Shown: in pieces, positions 10,389-20,294 of the stretch
Layout: the number at the start of each line of letters is the position of its first letter
Position numbering within the stretch: position 1 is the stretch's first letter
Assembly (NCBI GenBank): GCA_002751075.1
Contig: NAOQ01000330.1
Location: 5,727-32,281 of the forward strand
Source of the DNA: Ichthyophonus hoferi
Taxonomy: Eukaryota; Opisthokonta; Ichthyosporea; Ichthyophonida; Ichthyophonidae
DNA: 26,555 bases
Reading direction: 5' to 3'
Notes under the pieces: generated by a model
What the model saw: the letters and a program-made list of their open reading frames with translations, nothing else
The model's database searches: none
Told to the model about the DNA's origin: nothing
Program-made: the position numbers and the translations under genes

Positions 10389-11091
10389 CATATAAGTATG
10401 TTCTTCCAGTGTATCGTTTAGGTAGGCTTCCACTATGTCAAGTTATACAACCTTCAGATCGTTTGATGCTGCCAATTAACAGAAGGTGTATGGTGGTCAA
10501 AGAAAAAACTGAAGACTCTGTGTCAGAATAGTCATGTTTTTTCCTCTGTCAATTACCCGTCACTACAAGTCATCATTTTTATTTTGTGATGTTCCCTTGA
10601 CTGTCACATTGTATGCTAAGTACCCACAATGGTTTTAACAAAAGTTCCCCTTTGGGCTTGTCAACGATTCTCTATGTAGAGTTGTTTGAAAGAATTTTTA
10701 TTTGTTGTTGCATTTCTATCTCCCATCAAGACTGTTGAGGGAAGTTCATAGCTGCATAAACAGATTTGGATACATTTTAGCCAGATAAATTGGTCTGCGG
10801 GGCTGAATATGCCTCACGTGCTATGGGTGTATCTGGTTTATATGTTTTACCCAACCCAGTAATGAAGACTACATTTTCTTCTCTTTTGGAGTAGTTTGAA
10901 ATCTTTTGTTTAGTCTATCTCCTCCTCTTCTCCCTCACTCTACACTTCATTGGGTTTTTTATCCTTTTATTTTCCCTTGTTTTCTTCCAAATCTTCTTTT
11001 CTCAAGTTAATGTTTCCTGCTGGGGTTCCTTACTGGTGAAAAGTCATGTTGTAGAGGCGATGTCTCTTCAGGTTTGATGAAAGGTTTGGCT

Positions 11092-11905
11092 ATATGTGTT
11101 GAAGGGGAAGTATTTTCCCATCGGTCATTCAAGTATAACTCCTTTCAAAATGTATACGTATCATGGATTTTACCGCCTATCAGTATTAAGATCTTAATCA
11201 TAGTACAGAACCATTGTACGGTATTTTGCGAGTCAAACCAAGTTATCTGACCCGCGAATTTTATAGTTCCGAACCGGACTAACAGAGTTGAAATAAGAAG
11301 TAAGTACTCACCTGTTAAATATATTAAAATATGACCAAAATATGTTATGACTGTCCTGATTAACACATTCCACACTACGGGCCATTTGAACTTTACTGTA
11401 GCATATTACTTGTAGATCAACCAAAGTTTTAGTAACAAGCGCGTAAAAGTGATTAATAATTTTTCAATCATGCCTGATTCTAATTGGAATCGATTAACCA
11501 ATTCCAAATTGAAAAATAATAAAAGACAATCCAGTATAAAAGCGAATGCTTGACGTTAGCTTTGTTTATTTTGGAAACCTAACTACAAGTTCTGTTTTAT
11601 CTGGTATTTATATATTTTTCCTTTTCTGCTGTCATAGATTAGGATAATATTTACGATAAAACTATTCCCTATCATCACCTACTTCTATACTTATAGAAGC
11701 AAGAATATGGAGTCCGCCCCATATTCTGAATCAAATAAGAAAATCAGTAAGAACATCCGCAAGGGATCTCGCATAGAACAATGGAATAAAGACTCAGCTG
11801 GTGACATGTTCATCAACGACGTTGCCAACCACACTCAGGTGCAATTTTCTAAATTTCAGAAGAGGCTTCTTAGCCAAACTGAGATCCATGATTCCTTACA
11901 ATATG
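11092..11905 (+). mobile_element. Complete solo LTR with 5-bp target duplication
   Basis: An 804-bp unit at 11097-11900 starts TGTTGAAGGG and ends TTCCTTACA (TG...CA). ATATG lies directly before it (11092-11096) and directly after it (11901-11905), a perfect 5-bp target-site duplication. It contains a TATAAAAG box at 11535-11542 and a reading frame that starts with ATG at 11707 and remains open through the LTR end. Pol of copia element 1 continues on either side on the opposite strand, so this LTR inserted into that element. Three further LTRs of the family are at 9899-10388, 24561-25435 and 26368-26555. A solo LTR arises by recombination between the two LTRs of a full element. Confidence 0.85.
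11535..11542 (+). promoter_or_regulatory. TATA box of the solo LTR
   Basis: TATAAAAG lies 172 bp before the LTR-internal ATG. The same box is kept in the other readable copies (25106-25113 plus, 10263-10256 minus), each in a CAGTATAAAAG or TAGTATAAAAG context, which marks the U3 promoter of this family. Confidence 0.6.
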
Positions 11906-11947
11906 TCATTGCTTAGTTCCACTCTGTAGTTTGTCTTTTTACTCTGG
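11840..11947 (+). repeat. Left copy of the 108-bp duplication flanking the N run
   Basis: This matches 12508-12615 at 107 of 108 positions by eye; the only difference is six bases before the N run. It covers the last 61 bp of the solo LTR, its target duplication and 47 bp of flank. It is most simply the overlapping end of one assembly contig. Confidence 0.85.
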
Positions 11948-12507
11948 NNNNNNNNNNNNNNNNNNNNNNNNNNNNNNNNNNNNNNNNNNNNNNNNNNNNN
12001 NNNNNNNNNNNNNNNNNNNNNNNNNNNNNNNNNNNNNNNNNNNNNNNNNNNNNNNNNNNNNNNNNNNNNNNNNNNNNNNNNNNNNNNNNNNNNNNNNNNN
12101 NNNNNNNNNNNNNNNNNNNNNNNNNNNNNNNNNNNNNNNNNNNNNNNNNNNNNNNNNNNNNNNNNNNNNNNNNNNNNNNNNNNNNNNNNNNNNNNNNNNN
12201 NNNNNNNNNNNNNNNNNNNNNNNNNNNNNNNNNNNNNNNNNNNNNNNNNNNNNNNNNNNNNNNNNNNNNNNNNNNNNNNNNNNNNNNNNNNNNNNNNNNN
12301 NNNNNNNNNNNNNNNNNNNNNNNNNNNNNNNNNNNNNNNNNNNNNNNNNNNNNNNNNNNNNNNNNNNNNNNNNNNNNNNNNNNNNNNNNNNNNNNNNNNN
12401 NNNNNNNNNNNNNNNNNNNNNNNNNNNNNNNNNNNNNNNNNNNNNNNNNNNNNNNNNNNNNNNNNNNNNNNNNNNNNNNNNNNNNNNNNNNNNNNNNNNN
12501 NNNNNNN
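11948..12507. other. Assembly gap, 560 N
   Basis: Unsequenced run of N. Identical flanking sequence on both sides suggests a scaffolding gap of wrong size between contigs that really overlap. The long frames running through it on both strands are artefacts of N. Confidence 0.98.
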
Positions 12508-12615
12508 TGCAATTTTCTAAATTTCAGAAGAGGCTTCTTAGCCAAACTGAGATCCATGATTCCTTACAATATGTCATTGCTTAGTTCCACTCTGTAGTTT
12601 GTCTTTTTAATCTGG
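12508..12615 (+). repeat. Right copy of the 108-bp duplication flanking the N run
   Basis: Repeats 11840-11947, including the end of the solo LTR at 12568 and its ATATG duplication at 12569-12573, then continues without interruption into the integrase sequence of copia element 1 on the minus strand. Confidence 0.85.
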
Positions 12616-13989
12616 TGAAACTTTAGCTGCTTTTCTGCATAATAAAAGTTTTCTCTAAGAATTTGACATTTCTACTGATAATAATATGTTTTTGCTTAAC
12701 ATCCAACAGTTTATGTGCTTTCTACGCCTCCTGATATTCCAGCATAACTACCTTTTTTCCTCTTGGTGCTTTGTTCTTGCAAAATTCATCATTGTAGTAG
12801 CATCTGCATCTGAAAGTTTTGACCCTGCTGAAAGGCATGGCTGTTTGGTACCATAAGTTCTAAATTAATATTGATTTTGGTAGGAACCTGATTGGCAGCA
12901 TATTCAAAGTTAAAGCCTCAGATGTCATGGCTTCATTCCAAACATACTAAGAGATGCTACTCTAGCCTTGCACTCTTAATCCTGGTAAATAGTGTTTGAT
13001 TAATTCCTTTACTTAAAGTTATTTTGCTCAGGATGATGATAGATAGTGGTTTGATATGTAAAATACCAATATTTTCCCGATATGTAAAAATGCAGTATGC
13101 AAGTATTCATTTCCATTGTCAGTCACATGAGTGGCCTTAGGCTTGTCATGCATTGCAGTGGCAGAGGTGTGATATTTCTTGACAACTTCAAACATATCAG
13201 ATTTCTTCCTGAGTAGGTGGATTTTAGCATAGGGTGATTATTCATCTGTAAAAGTCACAACATACTTGAAACCAGAGTAGGACCTAGCCAATGGTCCAGC
13301 TAGGTCTGAGTGTACTCATTGTAGCTCTCTTGTTGCTCTGTCGGCTCATTCAGGATATGAAATCTTCTTGGCTTTAAATATGCTGCATGTCCTGCAATCC
13401 TTGTTTTTCTAGCCTAGTGCTTCATTGCTGGACATTGATAATGCTAAGGCTATGTTAATTGATTGGGATGCATAAATCTGGTATGAAGTGTTCTTAACCA
13501 TCATGCCTACATTGATTTCTATTTTTCTTCTTGGGGTAGTGGCTTGCTTTTCAACTACTATGTTTGCCTCCTGATGCGTAGGTTCTAGTTCTTACCTTCT
13601 CCTTTGACTCTTTACTTTCTCTGATGGAATCACTAGAGCGTCCAGTCTGTCGATAATAACATTTTGTGCAATTCCATTATTGCAGCTCTTCCATTTTAGT
13701 ATTTTGTGATTGTACCTCCTTAGAATGCCATGGCAGTGCTTTCTTATAAAAGCAGGTGTTAAAATTAGGCTTGCTTTTTAATCTGATACAAGATACAACA
13801 AATACACTTTCCAGTCTAATGAGGTTCACATTTCAACTTATTTTTTTAATTAACTACATTTTGCTGTGACTTCTAGTGTGTACTAATATTGAACTGGTTA
13901 ACTCTTTTTATGAAAGGATATTGACTTTTCGTGTATGTTCCTTGGCATATGTTGCTTATTAGTGATAAATTTCTATAATAACGGTAACG

Positions 13990-14429
13990 ATCACAATTTG
14001 CGTCAGTTTTAGGGACTTGTCCACAGCTGTTGAAATCTCCAATTGTATATTTGATAGTAGTCAATTTTGCTGGACCAGCGGTAGTATAGTCACTTGCTTA
14101 AATCTGCCTTTAAAGTACAGTTGTTTTGGCAGAGGTTTATAGAAGGTTCATATACCGACCCTCTAGGTAACTGGCTGTAGTAATTATATCTCTTCTAATT
14201 TGAAATGAATTGATGCTTGGATTTGCTTGGGTGCGAAAATGGAAATTGAAAAATGAGATCGATCAGCAAAGGGTGTTATATTACAATGTAAATAATAATT
14301 TTTGTTACTATTTAATGTTAGTAAACAGTTCTCTGAGTTCTGAACAAGTGAGAGATCTGGAAACTGATTGTCATATGTGAACGATGGATTAAACATTACA
14401 ATAACGATGTGCTGCCACGAGTCTTGCAA
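13990..14429 (-). repeat. Unrecognised coding repeat family, copy 3
   Basis: The frame at 14429-14184 encodes blocks that match copy 4 (22395-22700): DLSLVQNSEN, LLTLNSNKNYYL, an ITPFADRSH block and APKQI. DNA further along, to about 13990, still resembles the ends of copies 1 and 2 (a TGGACAAGTC...AAAACT...ACGCAAATT stretch). It lies directly upstream of copia element 1 on the same strand. The family is unknown. This copy is decayed in its second half. Confidence 0.55.
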
Positions 14430-15191
14430 TGTATTTATTACTGCTTTTATTTATTTGGTTTAAGCAATATTTCAGAATATTCCAATATATATGTTGTTTG
14501 CTGAGCTGTATCTTTGCCATAAGATTAACTTTTCATACCTTATCAATAAACACCATGATGCTAGTTCTTTAAACGCGTATGTTTTTCTTTAATGCTTTTG
14601 AATACTTTTTGATGTATTTCAATTTCTAAGTAGCCCAACCAGAGTGTCACCAGAGGAGGTAATGGCAAGATATTATCTCTATGCATCAGTCTCAGCAGAG
14701 CAACTTTTAATAGCAAGATAGAAACAAAGACAGTTTGCTTAACAATATCAACCAGAGCCTGTTTTTAATAATTAATAGGGGTTAATGTGCTTATACACAT
14801 ATATAAGTCCAATATAAAAAAAAATACTAATATGAAGTCTTTAGTAGGTAATAAGCATTCATTCATTTGCAATATATATGTAAGTTAAAATACAGCTTTA
14901 AATTTTTTTAAAATAACTCAAAACTAATTATATAAATGAGTATGTTTTTTTAAAAAAATTAACTATGTAGAGACAAGAGACAGCACTACTGTGTGCTTAT
15001 AAGAATTTGGTAGAATTCGTATTATATCGTATATGGCATAAACCAAGTCTTGCTATTTGATAAAAATCATGTAGTTACTAGCTGTATTTACAGATAAATA
15101 GAACAGAACAGAACAGACTTTTTTAAAAAGAAAATTAAAATCTGGAAATAAGAACAAAAGCAATTTAAGCCAATCACATACAGGTATGCTT
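14430..15191. other. Intergenic stretch, 3' side of the GATA-like gene
   Basis: No gene seen. The 15100-15191 end should hold the 3' untranslated region of the minus-strand GATA-like gene. A short GAACA tandem (AGAACAGAACAGAACAGA) occurs at about 15100-15118. Confidence 0.45.
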
Positions 15192-17846
15192 CTAACTACG
15201 AATTACACTTGGCATCATATGAGCATTTTCATTCGTAAAAAAGGCATGATATTCATTATAGGCATTATATTGACTTCCGTGGCGGTCACGTGACATAACC
15301 ATGGGGCATGATTGGCTAGTAGGCGTGGTAGAATGCATGACACATGCCTCAGTGCCCCACCGATACTCGGAGGAACTTAATGAGTGACGCTTATGGGGAT
15401 AACAAATACCATTAGATAGAGTGCTTTCGCCACCAGAACTAGATGTAGAAGCGAGAGAATAACCGTAAACAGCAACGTCAGTAGAGGGTGCAGAAGGACG
15501 GTCAGTAGAGGGGTTGGATGATTGATCACATCTGGTAGAGCCGTTTGATTGGTGGGGAGAAGGGAGCATAAGAAGGCTCACAGTTGAATGAGGTAGTTTT
15601 TGACTAGAACTAGAAGAGGAAGGACTTAAAAGGCATTCCACGCAGTGGCATAGGGGTTTATGTGTTGTAGAGTACTGTAGGAGACAAATTGGATGAATGG
15701 GTGGGCTTAATAGGCCAGCAGGAAGATGATTATTAATAATTAAATATAGATCACAAAATGCTATCAAAAAATAATAACATTGAAAGCAACTCAAAACTTA
15801 ACCTCACAGAATAAATACATAGATTGTACTATAATAATCGGCATGATAATATATGATATAGTATAATATAGTATAAGATTATATATTTTTACCTGAGCGA
15901 CAATATTCAATTTAGGAGGGGTGCTCAGACTAGGTGTAGGACTACCATTACATATTGGTAATATAGGGATATTCTCAGGTGATTGATAGTGGGGCCGATC
16001 AGCCAATGACTGTAAAGAAAAGAATAAGTTGGTAATAATACAATATAACACAATGGGTAACGCAGAAAAAAGAGCTACAGTAGGTATATAGTGTGTATAT
16101 ATATATATGCAATTAAAATATAATAGGAGAAGCACTTTATATATGCCTATATAAATGTATATATATGTATATAAAGCTTTTTTAAGTATAATACATACTG
16201 GTGAGAGAGATTCATTAATATTAGGTCTATTCCAAGGAAATAGATGTGCTGGTCTAGGTTTCCTGAAAGGAAATAATATTATTAAGAAGTTAGTGTTGTG
16301 TCATTGGTATATGATTGGCAATGGAATAGTGTATAAAACTATTAAGATAGTATTATTAATCACAAAAATAATAATAGTAATTGATTTTGTACATACTAAA
16401 TATATCAATCAATTGAAACATTATGTTAAATTTTATTATTTGCGTCGATCTTTACAAAAAAAACAATGCAATTTAACCATCTAAGAGAGATATTTTAAAC
16501 TTATTTTAAATATAAAAGTTTTTTTAAAAAAAATATACGAAATTCTACGGGCAAATTATATACAATAAAAAGATAAAAAGAGATACATACTGGTGAGTGC
16601 TTTCAAATACATAGCAGGCATGGCAAATCCACACATTCAATTGATCGGTTAGTTTACTGCGATGACGATTGTAGGCCCCCATAAGGCCACAGTTACCACA
16701 GACACGATCACTGCGTTTAGTCTGCGATTGGTTGATTGTTAATTTAAAATAGTCAGGATAAATATCATTATCTATTTATGTTTGTATATATAATAATCAT
16801 TATCCAGTTGATAGATCTATCTATTGTATATATCTAGTGTGTATATATATATGTATATATGGTTGTGGTTGTGTCATGTTATTTTATTAAGTAATTTTGG
16901 TCTGGCCGGTAATATAATGATACTACGAACCATGCATTAATGCATAAGGCTTAATATATACCTATCTACCCTACTAAACAATACTATGGCTACTAATCAA
17001 ATAATACTACTATACATGCAACATACAATCACAACAAATTGAATTACATACCCTTTGATAGAGATGAGCAGGTCGGAGTATATTGTGGTTATATTCATAG
17101 ACCCGACAGGTGTGACAACGCCAACCTGGGGGAGATATATGACTATACGCCCAGCAACTAGACCTAAATAAGAAAAAGTGTAAGAAAGCTAGTCATTTAT
17201 GTTTATTGTCATGCTACATGGTCCGGTATTGTACTCATTTGGTAAGCTTTATTGGCACTAGTTTACTCATAAATTGGTAGTTTAAGATACCGATGTAAAA
17301 AAATAAAATGCAATTGTAAATTATACATTGTAAATTATTGCCAAATAGCTAAGTTGGAGGTAGCACTTCTGCTTATATAGAAAATCGAACAAGAACTAAA
17401 AGATCAATCAGATGGTAGTTAATAAAATAATAAGTAGATATGGATATATCTGATATAATAGGCTGTCATCCCAATTAATATAAAACATTTTTGCAATACA
17501 ATATTGACAATACACAAAGTTTGGTTTAGCCATACGGAAACAAAAAAACGTAAACTACATTGTAAATATTGTGTAATATGCAAATATAAAAATATAAAGA
17601 GTGTAAAAATTGGGTTGGATAATTAATAGTAATTAAATACATATAGATGATTATAGATTAGAAATCTTAGGGCATACAATGTAGCAATGTTACTATTGTG
17701 TTCTACAGTAATAGGAGGAAGGGAGCTTACTTTTTGACTGAGCAGTTTGAGCATTCACGTCCTTTGGTCGGTATCTTGCTTTCCCCCGTCCCCTCGGAAT
17801 CATTACGAATATGTGCATCTTCGGGTTTTAATTGACTCAACCCCAT
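15192..17846 (-). CDS. Protein with two tandem GATA-like zinc fingers, six exons
   Basis: Predicted nuclear regulator. Exons: 17846-17731, 17163-17052, 16721-16591, 16262-16199, 16009-15893, 15674-15192. Donors are GTAAGC, GTATGT three times and GTAAAA; acceptors are TTTAG, CGCAG, TTTCAG, TTTACAG and CCTACAG. All phases agree and give 340 residues. Finger 1 is C32-x2-C35-x19-C55-x2-C58, finger 2 is C84-x2-C87-x21-C109-x2-C112. Each second knuckle reads CH(T/A)C followed by V-(Y/F) and a histidine (H65, H119), then RPAHL (69-73 and 123-127), like the CNAC-G-LY...H...RP tail of GATA fingers. Known GATA fingers usually have 17-20 residues in the loop, so finger 2 is long. Residues 142-340 are Ser/Pro-rich with one CHCVEC cluster (189-194). 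The fingers are split by introns. Binding to GATA sites is not certain; the fold could serve protein contact instead. Confidence 0.85.
16722..17051 (-). other. Intron 2 of the GATA-like gene
   Basis: A 330-bp intron with a GTATGT donor and CGCAG acceptor. The other introns measure 567, 328, 189 and 218 bp, long for a typical ascomycete fungus. They are AT-rich and contain TA runs. The open frames at 15791-16135 (minus) and 16155-16484 (plus) lie mostly in introns and are not genes. Confidence 0.7.
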
Positions 17847-18365
17847 TGTGGTTTAATTTTTATATAGTAGTAAGATATTAATAATATATCGTTATGTTGC
17901 TAATACTTCAGAAAAATATGTTCCGATTTTAACGCTATAGTAATAATATAATAATGAAAAGACTTATACTTATGTTTTGCAACGCAAAAGTATGTAATTA
18001 CTCTTTGCAACTTAAAATAATATTATAAAAGGCGACAATAATAATAAATCAATAAAAACGAAGTGAAGAACAAGCGCTTCATCTATATACTCCCAAGCGA
18101 AATAATGGGTTCCCCTCTGTGATTGGTTACGATATAACAATTAAATTGCCGTTTACTTTGCGCTGATTGGCTACAGTAAAGTAATTTGTCCGCAAAGGTT
18201 TATTATTAGGACAAAATGGTTGGCGCAAGTACTTGTAATCAATGCTTTTTTCACATTTAATAAATTTATTTGTATATATATATATATATATATATATCTT
18301 TATTTTTTAAAAGAATAGGAAAAGAAAAAGAGGATTAGGAGGTAGTATGCGACTAATATATTCAA
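17847..18365. promoter_or_regulatory. Shared upstream region of two divergent genes
   Basis: A 519-bp head-to-head spacer between the GATA-like gene (start 17846, minus) and the small plus-strand gene (start 18366). Two CCAAT boxes in the same direction, read as ATTGG at 18122-18126 and 18166-18170, lie about 280-325 bp upstream of the GATA-like start. A (TA) run at 18273-18297 lies about 70 bp upstream of the plus-strand start. Use as a bidirectional promoter is inferred from layout. Confidence 0.45.
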
Positions 18366-18554
18366 ATGGATGACTCGCTGGATATCATCGGCAATTTCGT
18401 TAAGACCCCAACTAATGAAATCCTCCGATATTTTTATCATTGCCTTAATTATTTTTTTCACATTCTTAACGGTGTGATTCGAATCTATTTCAAGTCGGTT
18501 GCCTTATATGATTCGATTGTTAACATTCTACAATTCGTATTAGATACTTTCTAA
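18366..18554 (+). CDS. Small hydrophobic protein, unknown function
   Basis: A 62-residue frame starting MDDSLDIIGNF and ending LQFVLDTF. A short acidic start is followed by a long hydrophobic, Phe/Tyr/Ile-rich stretch (about residues 22-60) that could form one or two membrane or amphipathic helices. The first 20 codons are richer in G and C than the surroundings (GAC TCG CTG GAT ATC ATC GGC), which supports coding. It has its own upstream spacer with CCAAT boxes and a TA run, and a hairpin with AATAAA after the stop. I do not recognise the family. Composition after residue 22 is close to what random AT-rich DNA would give, so it may also be spurious. Confidence 0.4.
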   Translation: MDDSLDIIGNFVKTPTNEILRYFYHCLNYFFHILNGVIRIYFKSVALYDSIVNILQFVLDTF

Positions 18555-18612
18555 TTCATTTATTATTACTTATTACTAGTTGATCATATATTAAAAAATA
18601 TATGTTTAAATG

Positions 18613-18668
18613 AAAAATAAATAAATATGGAACCACAATTCGAACAATTGTGATTTATATTTATTTTT
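18613..18668 (+). terminator. Imperfect A/T hairpin after the small hydrophobic gene
   Basis: The outer arms AAAAATAAAT (18613-18622) and ATTTATTTTT (18659-18668) and the inner arms CACAATT (18634-18640) and AATTGTG (18646-18652) pair around a CGAAC loop. AATAAATAAAT in the left arm could serve as a polyadenylation signal for the gene ending at 18554. Confidence 0.4.
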
Positions 18669-20242
18669 AGTTGCATTTTTCAGATATTGAACTTTAATGC
18701 AATCTACAATAGGAACTCTTAAGTCCATAATTGAAGTCATTAGCCTAAACCGCGCGCGCTTCTGTGATATCATATGCATGACTATTAGCGAATAGAAGTA
18801 AAATGTAATTAATGTTTAATAGGGCAGTTATGTATATTAATTACATATAAAAAATCTTTATTATTTGTGTACAGTACAAATCTTAATATTTCTGTTGAGT
18901 ATATCTCTACTTTAACCTAATTATGTATATTATTATAAAAAAATTATGCAATATATTGCTAGAATAAGTAATTTGTAATTGTAATAATTGCAATAACCAA
19001 TAAAATATGAATAAATATTTATTATCGTAGCGATGCATAATGGTTTTATGAATAATTACTAACTGACCGGAATCTCCACCATGCGGATGTCAAGCCACTA
19101 CCATTTTTTTTAAGTTGGGAAACTTATTGACGATTGAAGAATTGGAGTGGATAGATTATATCCATTAGTAACAAAGCACCTTAGCTCGCATAAATCACAT
19201 CCAATTAGGAAGAGGAATTAGCAATTGCACCGTTAACAATTTGCTTAATCTATAGCCGATACCGAAATTAATAAGCTTTCATAAAATTACCATTTTTATT
19301 TGCCCCTTCAATGTAATCGCCATAGTTTTCGCCTATCTATTGCTCAATTTTTTAGTTAATTTTTTGATTCGTTATACATCATGAGTTTTATTGGGACTAT
19401 GACCATACACGAGATTTTTATCAACCGCTGTTCTATTAATTATAATCAATATCATAAATTAGGTATAAAGATGCAATCACGCTTTGATTGCAACAGTTGA
19501 CGTTTCTTTGTAAGATTTCCCTTTGCGAATATACCATTAGGTTGATTTAAATACGCACAACTTTATTAAAGAATAATTATTAATATTAATGTATTTTATT
19601 GTTGTTGCAAAAAAAGATTTTGTGTAAGGAAAATTTCCTGTGGTTGCCGCCGGTATTTCTTTTATTATGCACCCGCCCTAAGTCTCCAACTTGGGTATCT
19701 ACCACGTTATACTCACCAATTAAACAATTATAATGATGAAATATTTATCTGCTCTAAATTAGTTTAAAGTGCCCTTCGTACATCTTTCTCTGACATCTTT
19801 TGATTAGAAGGATATCTGGTACAAGGATAACGTAGAAAATGAAAAGCGATCTAGTTTTTTTTTGATTTTATGCTTGTAATTGTTAAAGATTTGGTTTTTG
19901 GCTTAAGATAAATTACTCTAAGAATTGTTTTAGATAGGTATTTGCATAAAACAAACTTAAAATACTTTTAATAAATACGTCTCAAATCAACGCATTTTAT
20001 CGTAATTCCTGATAGAGACTCAAGAAAAAATACCACAATTCCATTTTCTCTTTTCGTTTTCTTTAAGCTATGCAAATAAACAACTGAAGAATAAATAAAT
20101 TACGTCATTATTTTCCTTTTTATAATGGGTTTTTATTATTTTTCACCTTTATTCAGTATAATTTATAATTAATCCATATTTGTTGTATTTTTAGCTACAA
20201 TGTATTAATTTCAAATATGCTAATTAGTACCTGCAATTGATC
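18669..20242. other. Intergenic stretch of about 1.6 kb, no gene seen
   Basis: AT-rich sequence without convincing frames, RNA genes or mobile-element motifs on either strand. Confidence 0.5.
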
Positions 20243-20294
20243 TTATTATCGCATATTATTGGTCGATTTTATTGTCGCATGCTATTGGTCGATT
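20243..20294 (+). repeat. Tandem 26-bp repeat, each unit with a CCAAT box
   Basis: Units at 20243-20268 and 20269-20294 agree at 23 of 26 positions, and both contain CGCAT followed by TATTGGTCGATT. The ATTGG pentamers read as CCAAT on the minus strand, spaced 26 bp apart. It may be an upstream element, but no strong gene lies near; a 40-codon frame starting at 20322 is too weak to call. Confidence 0.6.

Larger units (their letters stand above)
9541..13800 (-). mobile_element. Old Ty1/copia retrotransposon 1, broken, with nested LTRs
   Basis: Pol-like sequence in copia order on the minus strand. A poorly preserved stretch lies at about 13330-13780. The integrase CxxC finger end and core, with an HSDLAGPL block and a TDNGNEY block, followed by the SRNV end, span about 12616-13400. 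The integrase-to-RT linker and RT beginning (STWRIVDKPKG, LDIVEAYLND) lie at about 10395-11091. RNase H (KNAQHIFVKRYYAKE and an ADVLTMALAPA end) lies at about 9600-9893. Integrase before RT is diagnostic of the copia order. The element carries many breaks and is interrupted by two LTRs of another family (11097-11900 and 9899-10388) and by a run of N. It looks old. The coding repeat copy at 13990-14429 lies just upstream, in the place where gag would be expected, but does not read as a known gag. Confidence 0.8.

Noticed and set aside
11707-11916. Plus-strand 69-residue frame as an independent gene
   Set aside because: It lies at the end of the LTR, recurs at the same place in other copies, and is best read as the LTR-internal start of the retroelement's gag frame.
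11913-12584. Long frames on both strands across the N run
   Set aside because: They consist almost entirely of N and are artefacts.
15791-16484. Frames at 15791-16135 (minus) and 16155-16484 (plus)
   Set aside because: They run over introns and exon 5 or exon 4 of the GATA-like gene; the splice model explains the coding parts.
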